The translations under genes and the position numbers were made by a program. This document shows positions 39,793-47,391 of a DNA stretch of 64,000 nt, piece after piece. How positions within the stretch are numbered: the stretch's first letter is position 1; each line of letters opens with the position of its first letter. This stretch comes from Massilia sp. Root418 (GTDB lineage Bacteria; Pseudomonadota; Gammaproteobacteria; Burkholderiales; Burkholderiaceae_D). The DNA lies in NCBI RefSeq assembly GCF_001425265.1, contig NZ_LMEC01000024.1:124001-188000 (forward strand), given 5' to 3'. The notes under the pieces were generated by a model. It worked only from the letters and a program-made list of their open reading frames with translations, did not search any database and was not told the DNA's origin.

Positions 39793-40036
39793 GGCCGGTA
39801 TCCGGGCTGGCAAGACGGGACGGGATCACCTTCCGGCGCAGGGCAAGCCTGCACAGTGGTTGTCGATCCAGCCTGCCGCGCAAACAAAAGCTGACAACTA
39901 ACAGCTGACAACTAACAGCTGACAGCTGACAGCTGACAGCTGACAGCGCGGCGCTTGCGTACCGTTGCGGGGGCAGCACACCTTGGCCGCCGCGCTGCCG
40001 GTGAGCGCTGGCTGCCTTGTGTTTCCCGTTTAACTG
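39793..40036 (-). ncRNA. Cobalamin riboswitch with an expanded variable arm
   Basis: Read on the minus strand from 40036, the conserved parts occur in order: GTTAAACGGGAA (about 40023-40034), GCTGCCCCCGCAACGGT (39961-39977), AACCACTGTGCAGG (39848-39861), GGAAGGTGAT (39825-39834) and CAGCCCGGATACCGGCC (39793-39809). These are the core blocks of the adenosylcobalamin-type riboswitch. It lies in the leader of the BtuB-like gene, 84 bases before the ATG. A GCCTGCG/CGCAGGC hairpin (39736-39753) in between could serve in the expression platform. The arm between the second and third blocks contains a tandem repeat. Confidence 0.92.
39889..39947 (-). repeat. Tandem repeat within the cobalamin riboswitch
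   Basis: On the plus strand, two 14-base units AGCTGACAACTAAC (39889-39916) are followed by four 7-base units AGCTGAC (39917-39944) and a partial AGC. The 14-mer itself starts with the 7-mer. The array lies between two conserved riboswitch blocks, in a region that is normally a variable stem. AGCT-containing units can pair with each other and form a long, slippery stem. Confidence 0.9.
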
Positions 40037-40073
40037 CGTCCATGGACATGGGCGCGGGCACCAAAACGCGGCC

Positions 40074-40102
40074 ATTATACTCCTCGGCACAAACTTGATA
40101 AT
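40074..40102 (-). promoter_or_regulatory. Promoter of the cobalamin riboswitch/receptor transcript
   Basis: On the minus strand TATAAT (40079-40074) lies 17 bases downstream of ATTATC (40102-40097), a modest -35. Transcription would begin about 30 bases before the first conserved riboswitch block. Confidence 0.6.
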
Positions 40103-40141
40103 GTTGGTAATTAATTACGGGCTTGGTTTATAGTGGCGTGC

Positions 40142-42319
40142 ATGAACGCACATCCCTACCGCAAACTGGCAACCGCCCTGTGCGCCGCAGCCGCCGCCAC
40201 CCTGGCCGCGCTGGCCCTGGCACAAGTCCAGGTCATCGCCATCCCCGAGCCCTACACGGACACCGGCATCCCCTTCGCCCCGGCGCAAGCGGCCGCCGTG
40301 GCCACGCCCAGCGCGCCGGACGCCTGGGGCGAACCGCGCACCGGCAGCGAGCCCACCCTGTCGGACCGCGTGGTGGACTACAAGATCGAGGCCACGCTGG
40401 ACCCGGTCAAGCACACGGTGGACGGCAAGCAGCAGCTCACCTGGCGCAACCGCAGCGCGCACCCAGTGCGCACGGTCTACCTGCACCTCTACCTGAATGC
40501 CTTCGAACACGCCGGCACCACCTTCTTCACCGAGCACCGCGCCATGGGCGGCAAGGGCCTGTTCAGCGCCGATCCCAAGGACGGCGAATGGGGCCACATC
40601 GACCTGCGCAGCGTAACGCAGGGCGGCGCCAGGGTGGAGCAGTCCTTCGTGCAGCCGGACGGCGGCCCGGCCGGCGACCGCACCGTGCTGCGCCTGGACC
40701 TGCCGCAGCCGGTGCCGGCCGGCGCCAGCACCACGCTCGCCATCGACTTCCACAGCCAGCTGCCACGGCTGCTCTCGCGCAGCGGCTACTTCGGCAGCTT
40801 CCACCTGGTGGCGCAATGGTTCCCCAAGATCGGCGTGCTGGAACTGGCGGGCGAGCGCGGCGCCACCAAGCCACGCTGGAACGTGCATGAATACCACGCC
40901 GAGTCCGAGTTCTACGCGGACTTCGGTAGCTACGATGTCAAGCTCACCGTCCCCAAGGGATATACCGTGGGCGCCACCGGCGAACTGCAAGGCGCGCCTG
41001 TGGAAAAGGACGGCATGCTCACGCACCACTACGTGCAGGGCGACGTGCACGATTTCGCCTGGACCGCCGACAGCCGCTACGCGCCGCCGCTTACCGGCAG
41101 CTGGAGCGGCGCCGGCAGCCCGCCCGTCAGCATCAAGGTGCTGTACGCGCCGGAGTTCGCGGCCAGCGCCGCGCCGTCCCTGAAGGCCGCGCAGGACGCG
41201 CTCACCTACTACTCGCAAACGCTGGGGCCCTACCCCTACAAGACCCTGACCGTGGTGCTGCCGCCGCATAACGCCGGGGCGGCGGCAGGCATGGAGTACC
41301 CCACCTTCTACACGGCGGACAGCTTCACCAAGGTGCCGAAAGGCTCGATGGAGGAATTCGACCTCGACCTGGTCAACATCCACGAATTCGGCCATGGCTA
41401 CTTCTACGGCATCCTCGCTTCCAACGAATTCGAAGAGCCGCTGCTGGACGAAGGCCTGAACGAATACTGGAACATGCGCATGGCGCGCGAGCGCGGCCAG
41501 CAGGTCCATCCGGCGCCGTGGTGGTTGCGCGCGATCGGCGTTTCGCCGGGCTTTGACGGCTTCCACTATGAGCTGGGCGGCGCGGTGCGCGAAAACCCGG
41601 CCGACCCGGCCGGCCAGAACGCGTATTCACGTCTGCAGGGCGTCGGCCCGGCCTACAACCGCAGCGCCATCATCTTCCACGACCTGGAAGCGCAACTGGG
41701 CAAGGAAGCCACCGAACAGGCATTCAAGGAATACTACAAGCGCTGGCGCTTCCGCCATCCCAGCATTGCCGACCTGCGCGAAACGCTGGCCCAGGCCAGC
41801 GGCCAGCGCGCGCTGGTGGAGCGCGTGTTCGCGCAGCAGATCTACAGCACCGGCAAAGTGGACGACCGCGTGCAGTCCATCGACAGCGAGGAAGTGCTGC
41901 CGCAGCCGGGCAGCCGCATCGTCAACGGCAAGCGCGTCACGCTCACGCAAGAACAGGTGGACAGGCAGATCGAAGCGGCGCGCGCAAAATCCGCCGCGCC
42001 CTACCCCTTCCGCACCGAAGTAGTGGTGCGCCGGCGCGGCGAGGCCGTGCCGCAGACGCTGCGGGTGCGCTTCGCCGACGGCAGCAGCGAAACCGTCAAG
42101 TGGGACCCGCAAAACGGCGAGCGCTGGGAGCGTTTCGTCTGGCAGAAACCCGTCAAGGCCGTATCGGCCGAACTGGACCCGGAGCGCAAGCACCTGCTCG
42201 ACACCAACAAACTCGACGACAGCCGCACCGTGGAAGCCGACGGCACCGCCTCGCGCCGCTGGACCTTCGACCTGGCCGCGCTCGCGCAAGCCATCCTGAC
42301 CCTGATTGCAACGATATGA
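40142..42319 (+). CDS. M1 family metallopeptidase, secreted
   Basis: A 725-residue zinc peptidase of the gluzincin/aminopeptidase N type. The N-terminus (NAHPYRKLATALCAAAAATLAALALA) is a signal peptide. HEFGH (about residue 414) followed after 18 residues by Glu in DEGLNEYW gives the full HEXXH-X18-E zinc site; AAGMEYPTFY upstream matches the GXMEN-type substrate motif. The ATG at 40142 is preferred to a GTG three codons earlier. The C-terminal part (about 560-700) is beta-rich. Its stop overlaps the next gene (ATGA), so it is coupled to a membrane protein. The natural substrate is unknown. Confidence 0.9.
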   Translation: MNAHPYRKLATALCAAAAATLAALALAQVQVIAIPEPYTDTGIPFAPAQAAAVATPSAPDAWGEPRTGSEPTLSDRVVDYKIEATLDPVKHTVDGKQQLTWRNRSAHPVRTVYLHLYLNAFEHAGTTFFTEHRAMGGKGLFSADPKDGEWGHIDLRSVTQGGARVEQSFVQPDGGPAGDRTVLRLDLPQPVPAGASTTLAIDFHSQLPRLLSRSGYFGSFHLVAQWFPKIGVLELAGERGATKPRWNVHEYHAESEFYADFGSYDVKLTVPKGYTVGATGELQGAPVEKDGMLTHHYVQGDVHDFAWTADSRYAPPLTGSWSGAGSPPVSIKVLYAPEFAASAAPSLKAAQDALTYYSQTLGPYPYKTLTVVLPPHNAGAAAGMEYPTFYTADSFTKVPKGSMEEFDLDLVNIHEFGHGYFYGILASNEFEEPLLDEGLNEYWNMRMARERGQQVHPAPWWLRAIGVSPGFDGFHYELGGAVRENPADPAGQNAYSRLQGVGPAYNRSAIIFHDLEAQLGKEATEQAFKEYYKRWRFRHPSIADLRETLAQASGQRALVERVFAQQIYSTGKVDDRVQSIDSEEVLPQPGSRIVNGKRVTLTQEQVDRQIEAARAKSAAPYPFRTEVVVRRRGEAVPQTLRVRFADGSSETVKWDPQNGERWERFVWQKPVKAVSAELDPERKHLLDTNKLDDSRTVEADGTASRRWTFDLAALAQAILTLIATI

Positions 42320-43173
42320 CATTGACCGACACCTGTTTGCGCGCCACGCGCGCCGCCCTGCAATGGCGGCTGCTGGCGCTGTGGACCATCGCCCTGCTGC
42401 TGCCCACGCTCGCGCTGGCGCTGCCGTTCTGGAGCCACTTCAGCGCCGCCTTCGACCACTCGGTGCATGCGGCCGAGCTGGCGCAGCGGCTGGACCTGTC
42501 CAACATCGCCGACCTCATGGCCGAACAGGGACGCAATCCGCTGGCCCTGAAACTGGGCGCAGGCACGGCGCTGCTGGTCACGCTGCTGCTCTCCCCGCTG
42601 CTGACCGGCGCGGTGGCCACCGCCGCGCGCTTCGGCGGCACGCCCGTGCTGCGCGAGCTGCTGGCAGGCGCCGTGGCCGAATACCCGCGCATGCTGCGCA
42701 TGCTGCTGTGGGCCGCGGTGCCGCTGGGCGCCGCGCTCGGCCTCGGCAGCGCCGCGCAGCACCTGGCGGGCAGCGGCGCCGACACCGCCATCACGCCCGC
42801 CGACGGCCAGTACCTGCGCGGCACGGCCGATGCCATCGCCGCACTGCTGCTGGCACTGGCGCTGGCCACGCTGGACGCGGGCCGCGCCGTATTGGCGGCC
42901 GACCGCCGGCGCCGCTCGGCCGTCGTGGCCTGGTGGCACGGCCTGCGCCTGCTGGCGCGCCACCCCGGCGCCATGCTGGGCAGCTATGCCGCCATCAGCC
43001 TCATCGGGTTGGCGGCAGCGGCCGCGCTGGGCCTGGCGCGCGTGCACCTGCCCCACGTCGGCGTGGTGGGCTTCGCGTTCGCCCTGCTGCTGACGCAGAC
43101 GATCGCCGTGCTGCTGGCCTGGATGCGCAGCGCGCGGCTGTTTGCGCTCATCGGGATTATTAACAAATCCTGA
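42316..43173 (+). CDS. Polytopic membrane protein of unknown function, coupled to the M1 peptidase
   Basis: A 285-residue protein with about six hydrophobic helices (about residues 22-42, 78-98, 118-140, 165-190, 225-250, 258-275). It starts MTLTDTCLRATRAALQWRLL; the ATG overlaps the peptidase stop, so translation is coupled. No family motif is recognised; overall layout recalls membrane proteins of the DUF/glycerophosphoryl-diesterase-like membrane domain group, but I cannot assign it. It may assist or anchor the peptidase. Confidence 0.75.
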   Translation: MTLTDTCLRATRAALQWRLLALWTIALLLPTLALALPFWSHFSAAFDHSVHAAELAQRLDLSNIADLMAEQGRNPLALKLGAGTALLVTLLLSPLLTGAVATAARFGGTPVLRELLAGAVAEYPRMLRMLLWAAVPLGAALGLGSAAQHLAGSGADTAITPADGQYLRGTADAIAALLLALALATLDAGRAVLAADRRRRSAVVAWWHGLRLLARHPGAMLGSYAAISLIGLAAAAALGLARVHLPHVGVVGFAFALLLTQTIAVLLAWMRSARLFALIGIINKS

Positions 43174-43196
43174 ACGATCCATCCATAAAAACACGA

Positions 43197-43225
43197 TTGA
43201 TGAACAAGGCCGGCAAGCCTATAGT
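43197..43225 (+). promoter_or_regulatory. Sigma-70-type promoter of the DODA dioxygenase gene
   Basis: TTGATG (43197-43202) and TATAGT (43220-43225) are separated by exactly 17 bases. The start codon lies 27 bases after the -10, with AGGAG six bases before it. Confidence 0.75.
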
Positions 43226-43252
43226 CAGTGCATCGACAATCAGGAGAATTCC

Positions 43253-44059
43253 ATGTCCGGCACTGCCCTTCCCACTTATTTCCTCTCGCACGGCGGCGGC
43301 CCCTGGCCGTGGATGCTCGACCAGTACGGCGGCCGCTACGACGCGCTGAAAGCCTCGCTGGAAGACATCCCGCGCCAGCTCGGCGGGCTGCGGCCCAAGG
43401 CCGTGCTGGTGGTGACGGCGCACTGGGAAGCGCGCCAACCTCTGATCTCGTCCAGCCCACGGCCGCCGATGATCTACGACTACGGCGGCTTCCCCGACTA
43501 CACTTACGAGATCCAGTACAGCGCCCCCGGCTCGCCCGACGTGGCCGCGCGCGTGCAGCAGCTGCTGGCCGGCGCCGGCATTGCCGCCCACCTCGACGCC
43601 CAGCGCGGCTTCGACCACGGCACCTTCTCGGCCATGCAGCCCATCTACCCGGCGGCGGACGTGCCCATCGTGCAGCTCTCGTTGAAACAGGGGCTGGACC
43701 CGGCCGAGCACATCGCCATCGGCCGCGCGCTGGCGCCGCTGCGGGCAGAAGGCGTGCTGATCGTGGGAAGCGGCCTGAGCTACCACAATTTGCGCCAGTT
43801 CGGCGCGGCTGGCGCGGCTGCCTCGCATGAATTCGACGCCTGGCTGCGCGCATCGATGGCGTTGCCGCCGGCCGAGCGCGAAGCGCGGCTGCTGGCCTGG
43901 GAGCGCGCCCCGGCCGCGCGCGCCGCCCACCCGCGCGAAGAGCACCTGCTGCCGCTGATGGTCGCCCACGGCGCCGCCAGCGCCGACGCCGCCGCCACGG
44001 TCTACCACGAAGACGCCTTCATGGGCAGCCTCGCCGTCTCCAGCTTCCGCTTCGGCTAA
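43253..44059 (+). CDS. DODA-type extradiol ring-opening dioxygenase (YgiD-like)
   Basis: A 268-residue iron or zinc enzyme of the class III extradiol dioxygenase family (4,5-DOPA dioxygenase type). The metal and catalytic histidines appear in YFLSHGGGPW (about residue 13), VTAHWEA (about 55), FDHGTFSAM (about 120) and SGLSYHNLR. Length is typical. It would cleave a catechol ring, but the substrate is unknown. An AGGAG site and a good promoter precede it, so it is a single-gene unit. A palindromic GGGGTCAGGG element follows at once. Confidence 0.9.
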   Translation: MSGTALPTYFLSHGGGPWPWMLDQYGGRYDALKASLEDIPRQLGGLRPKAVLVVTAHWEARQPLISSSPRPPMIYDYGGFPDYTYEIQYSAPGSPDVAARVQQLLAGAGIAAHLDAQRGFDHGTFSAMQPIYPAADVPIVQLSLKQGLDPAEHIAIGRALAPLRAEGVLIVGSGLSYHNLRQFGAAGAAASHEFDAWLRASMALPPAEREARLLAWERAPAARAAHPREEHLLPLMVAHGAASADAAATVYHEDAFMGSLAVSSFRFG

Positions 44060-44063
44060 AAAA

Positions 44064-44123
44064 AATGGGGTCAGGGTTAATTAATCTGGAAATATTTCCA
44101 AATTAATTAACCCTGACCCCATT
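44064..44123. repeat. Palindromic GGGGTCAGGGTTAATTAA element
   Basis: The 22-base arm AATGGGGTCAGGGTTAATTAAT (split here as AATGGGGTCAGGG and TTAATTAAT; 44064-44085) has its exact complement at 44102-44123. The 16-base centre holds its own palindrome TGGAAATATTTCCA (44087-44100). A further CTGACCCCATT follows at 44128-44138. It lies between the convergent DODA and YlqF genes, preceded by an A-run and followed by T-rich sequence, so it may end transcription from both sides. A partial copy is at 25797-25813. Confidence 0.85.
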
Positions 44124-44147
44124 GTTCTGACCCCATTGTTTATTCGG

Positions 44148-45098
44148 TCAGGTGCCGCGCTTGCCTTTCATGCGTTCGGCTTCTTTGGCGGCGGCCTTGG
44201 CGGCGGCGAGCTCGGCTTTCACACGCTGCTCTTCGGCGAACACGGCCAGCGCGGCCTGGCGCGTGGCGGGCGTCTCCAGCGAGATGCGGCCCAGCGCGCC
44301 GGTGCGGTAGTCTTGCAGGAAGATGTGGGACGCTTTTTCGTAGTCGTAGTCGCCGCCTTTCTGGCGGTAGCCGCGCTTGGCGGCTATGCCTTCGACCACG
44401 GCGATGGCGTCCATCTCGTCAATATTCTTGTAGCCGTAGCGCGCCACCAGCAGCTCGGGGTAGCGGCGCAGCATTTCGCCAGCCAGGAATTCGGCCACTT
44501 CTTCTTCGATCAGCGCGTTCGAGCCGATGGCGTGGCTGGCGGCCAGCATCAGGCCGTCGCTCGGCATGGCGATCTTGGGCCACAGCATGCCGGGCGTGTC
44601 CACCAGCACGGTGTTCTTGTCCAGGTACAGCTTTTGCTGCACCTTCGTCACCGCCGGTTCGTCGCCCACCTTGGCCACGCGCTTTTTCAGCAGCGCATTC
44701 ATCAAGGTCGATTTGCCGACGTTGGGGATGCCCATGATCATGATGCGCAGCGGCTTGGTCGGCACGCCGCGGTGCGGCGCCAGCGATTTGGCGATGTCCG
44801 GGATGCGCGCCACGTCGCCCGGCTTCTTGGTGGTCATCGCGTAGGCGGTCACGCCTTCCTGGCGGTCGTAGTATTCCACCCAGGCAGCCGTGGCGTCCGG
44901 GTCGGCCAGGTCGACCTTGTTGAGGATCTTCAGGCAGGGCCGCTGGCGGAACAGGCGCAGCTCTTCCACCATGGGGTTGCAGCTGGCTTCGGGCAAGCGC
45001 GCGTCGACCACCTCGATCACCAGGTCGGTGTTCTCCATCTGCTCGGCCGCCTTCTTCTTGGCGGCGTTCATGTGCCCCGGATACCATTGAATTGCCAT
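44148..45098 (-). CDS. ylqF: Ribosome biogenesis GTPase YlqF/RbgA
   Basis: Circularly permuted GTPase of 316 residues that helps late assembly of the 50S ribosomal subunit. The motif order is permuted: G4 NKVD (about residue 60) comes before G1 GIPNVGKST (about 123-131), and G3 DTPG (about 168) follows. The N-terminus MAIQWYPGHMNAAKKK is the family signature. The C-terminus is Lys/Ala/Glu-rich and basic, fitting RNA binding. It is transcribed alone; its 3' end faces the DODA gene across the palindromic repeat element. Confidence 0.95.
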   Translation of the reverse strand: MAIQWYPGHMNAAKKKAAEQMENTDLVIEVVDARLPEASCNPMVEELRLFRQRPCLKILNKVDLADPDATAAWVEYYDRQEGVTAYAMTTKKPGDVARIPDIAKSLAPHRGVPTKPLRIMIMGIPNVGKSTLMNALLKKRVAKVGDEPAVTKVQQKLYLDKNTVLVDTPGMLWPKIAMPSDGLMLAASHAIGSNALIEEEVAEFLAGEMLRRYPELLVARYGYKNIDEMDAIAVVEGIAAKRGYRQKGGDYDYEKASHIFLQDYRTGALGRISLETPATRQAALAVFAEEQRVKAELAAAKAAAKEAERMKGKRGT

Positions 45099-45277
45099 GC
45101 TGTTGCCTTCTGCTACTTTGGTGTAATCCGCTATTTTACCTGCTCCCCGGCACCCTCCGGGAGTTTGGTGCCGGTCTGGTTCCCGGTCTGGTTCCCGTTT
45201 ACGTCAAGGTCGGCTATGATGGGGCACAAAATTTTTTCCATTTTATAAATATTTATATATACATGGAGTCGTGAAAC

Positions 45278-47260
45278 ATGACTAAAGCTCCCCCGTCCAC
45301 GCCCGGCGAAATCACAGTACGCGGCGTGATCCTCGGTATCTTGATCACGCTGGTATTCACGGCGGCGCAGGTGTATCTGGGCCTGAAAGTGGGCCTGACC
45401 TTCGCCACCTCGATCCCGGCCGCGGTGATTTCGATGGCGCTGCTGAGCGCTTTCAAGAACGCCACTATTCAAGAAAACAACATCGTGCAGACCATCGCGT
45501 CGGCCGCCGGCACGCTCGCTTCGGTGATTTTCGTGCTGCCCGGCCTGCTGATGATAGGCTGGTGGGCCAATGTGCCGTTCTGGCCGACCTTCGGCGCCTG
45601 CGCCATCGGCGGCGTGCTGGGCGTGATGTACACGGTGCCGCTGCGCCGCGCGCTGGTGTCGACCTCGGACCTGCCATACCCGGAAGGCGTGGCGGCGGCG
45701 GAAGTGCTGAAAGTAGGCACGTCCTCGCGCGCCGGCGCCGATGAGGGCAAGGCCGGCCTGATGGCCGTTATTCTCGGCAGCGTGGCCTCCGCGCTGTACG
45801 CCGCCGGCGCCGCCGTGAAGGTGATGGCCGGCGAGATGGCCGTGTACTTCCGCACCAGCAGCGGCGCCACCGGCATCGGCGCTTCCAGCTCGCTGGCGCT
45901 GATCGGCGCCGGCCACCTGATGGGCATTACCGTCGGCATCGCCATGCTGGCCGGCCTGGCCATCGCCTGGGGCGTACTGGTGCCGATCCTGACGGCCGCC
46001 CAGCCGATGCCGGACCTGTCGGCCGCCGACTGGGCCCTCAAGGTATGGAAAACCGACGTGCGCATGATAGGCGCAGGCGCCATCGGCGCAGCCGCCATCG
46101 TGACCCTGGCCGGCCTGGCCAAGCCTGTCATCGGCGGCCTGAAGTCGGCCATGGAGGCGTCGCGCCAGTCCAAGCTCAATGGCGGCGTGCTGCCGCGCAC
46201 CGAGCAGGACATGCCGATCTTTATCGTCGGCCTGGTGACCCTGATCGCCATGGTCCCTGCCGGCTGGCTGCTGGCCACCTTCCTGCAGGGCGGCGTGCTG
46301 TCCAGCGTGGCGCCGGCGCTGATCGCAGTCGGCGTGGGCTACATCCTGGTGGCCGGCATCTTCGCCGCCGCCGTCTGCGGCTACATGGCCGGCCTGATCG
46401 GCTCTTCGAATTCGCCGGTGTCCGGCATCGCCATCCTGACCGTGCTGGGCGCCGCCCTGTCGGTGGGCGCGGTGGGCAAGCACATGATGGGTCCGGAGGT
46501 GGCGCATGCCTTGATCGCTTACGCGCTGTTCGTCACCACCGTGGTGCTGGCCGTGGCCGTGATCGGCAACGACAACCTGCAGGACCTGAAGACCGGCCAG
46601 CTGGTCGACGCCACCCCGTGGAAGCAGCAGGTCGCCCTGTTGATCGGCGTGTTCGCCGGTTCCTGCGTGGTGCCGCCGGTGCTGGAGCTGCTGAACCGCG
46701 CCAACGGCTTTGCCGGCGCGCCCAACCTGCAGGCGATTTCCTCGCAGCCGCTGGCCGCGCCGCAGGCCACGCTGATCTCCACGCTGGCCAAGGGCGTCAT
46801 CGGCGGCAACCTGCCGTGGCACCTGATCGGCTGGGGCGCCGCGCTGGGCCTGGGCCTGGTGGTGCTCAACTTCATCCTGAAAAAAGCGTCCAACAACAAA
46901 TACAGCCTGCCGCCGCTGGGCGTGGGCCTGGCCATCTACCTGCCAAGCGCGGTGACTGCGCCGGTGGTGGTGGGCGCAGTTGCGGGCTACCTGTTCGAGC
47001 GCGCCGTGCACCACCAGACCTGGGGTGAAGTGGCCAAGCGCCTGGGCGTGCTGATCATGTCCGGCTTCATTGTCGGCGAGAGCCTGTTCAACGTGGCGCT
47101 GGCCGGCCTGATCGTGCTCTCGGGCGAGGGCGAGCCGCTGGCCATCGCCAACTCGCTGGGCGAGCACACCACCATGCTGATCTCGCTCGTGGTGGGCGCG
47201 GCGGTGGTGGTGGGCTTGTACCGCTGGTCCAGCCGCAGCGCGCAGCGCGTGTCGGCTTAA
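45278..47260 (+). CDS. OPT family oligopeptide transporter
   Basis: A 660-residue inner membrane transporter with about 14-16 helices. ITVRGVILGILITLVFTAAQVYLGLKVG and SIPAAVISMALL at the N-terminus, and QENNIVQTIASAAGTLASVIF, are the bacterial OPT family signature; SDLPYPEGVAAAEVLK is a further conserved part. The family carries di- to oligopeptides, glutathione or metal-chelator compounds with protons; the substrate here is unknown. The 179-base upstream gap is very AT-rich just before the start (TTTATAAATATTTATATATAC), probably the promoter. A strong hairpin follows. Confidence 0.93.
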   Translation: MTKAPPSTPGEITVRGVILGILITLVFTAAQVYLGLKVGLTFATSIPAAVISMALLSAFKNATIQENNIVQTIASAAGTLASVIFVLPGLLMIGWWANVPFWPTFGACAIGGVLGVMYTVPLRRALVSTSDLPYPEGVAAAEVLKVGTSSRAGADEGKAGLMAVILGSVASALYAAGAAVKVMAGEMAVYFRTSSGATGIGASSSLALIGAGHLMGITVGIAMLAGLAIAWGVLVPILTAAQPMPDLSAADWALKVWKTDVRMIGAGAIGAAAIVTLAGLAKPVIGGLKSAMEASRQSKLNGGVLPRTEQDMPIFIVGLVTLIAMVPAGWLLATFLQGGVLSSVAPALIAVGVGYILVAGIFAAAVCGYMAGLIGSSNSPVSGIAILTVLGAALSVGAVGKHMMGPEVAHALIAYALFVTTVVLAVAVIGNDNLQDLKTGQLVDATPWKQQVALLIGVFAGSCVVPPVLELLNRANGFAGAPNLQAISSQPLAAPQATLISTLAKGVIGGNLPWHLIGWGAALGLGLVVLNFILKKASNNKYSLPPLGVGLAIYLPSAVTAPVVVGAVAGYLFERAVHHQTWGEVAKRLGVLIMSGFIVGESLFNVALAGLIVLSGEGEPLAIANSLGEHTTMLISLVVGAAVVVGLYRWSSRSAQRVSA

Positions 47261-47292
47261 ACGCTTCCAGGGCCATCGGCCCGCCCTCCCCC

Positions 47293-47336
47293 AAGCCGGC
47301 CGCCCTGTCCCTTCGGACACGGCGGCCGGTTTGCTT
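47293..47336 (+). terminator. Probable terminator of the OPT transporter gene
   Basis: AAGCCGGCCGCC (47293-47304) and GGCGGCCGGTTTGCTT (47321-47336) form a long GC stem, with an inner TGTCC/GGACA stem and CTTC loop. The T-run is short (TTTGCTT). Confidence 0.65.
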
Positions 47337-47391
47337 GCGGCGTCCACCGGTGTTAATGTAGCAATGACTGGGCGCCCGGCATACAACAACC

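Noticed and set aside
45131..47389. A 752-codon open frame on the minus strand
   Set aside because: Antisense to the OPT transporter; the product is His/Gln/Gly-rich with no recognisable motif.
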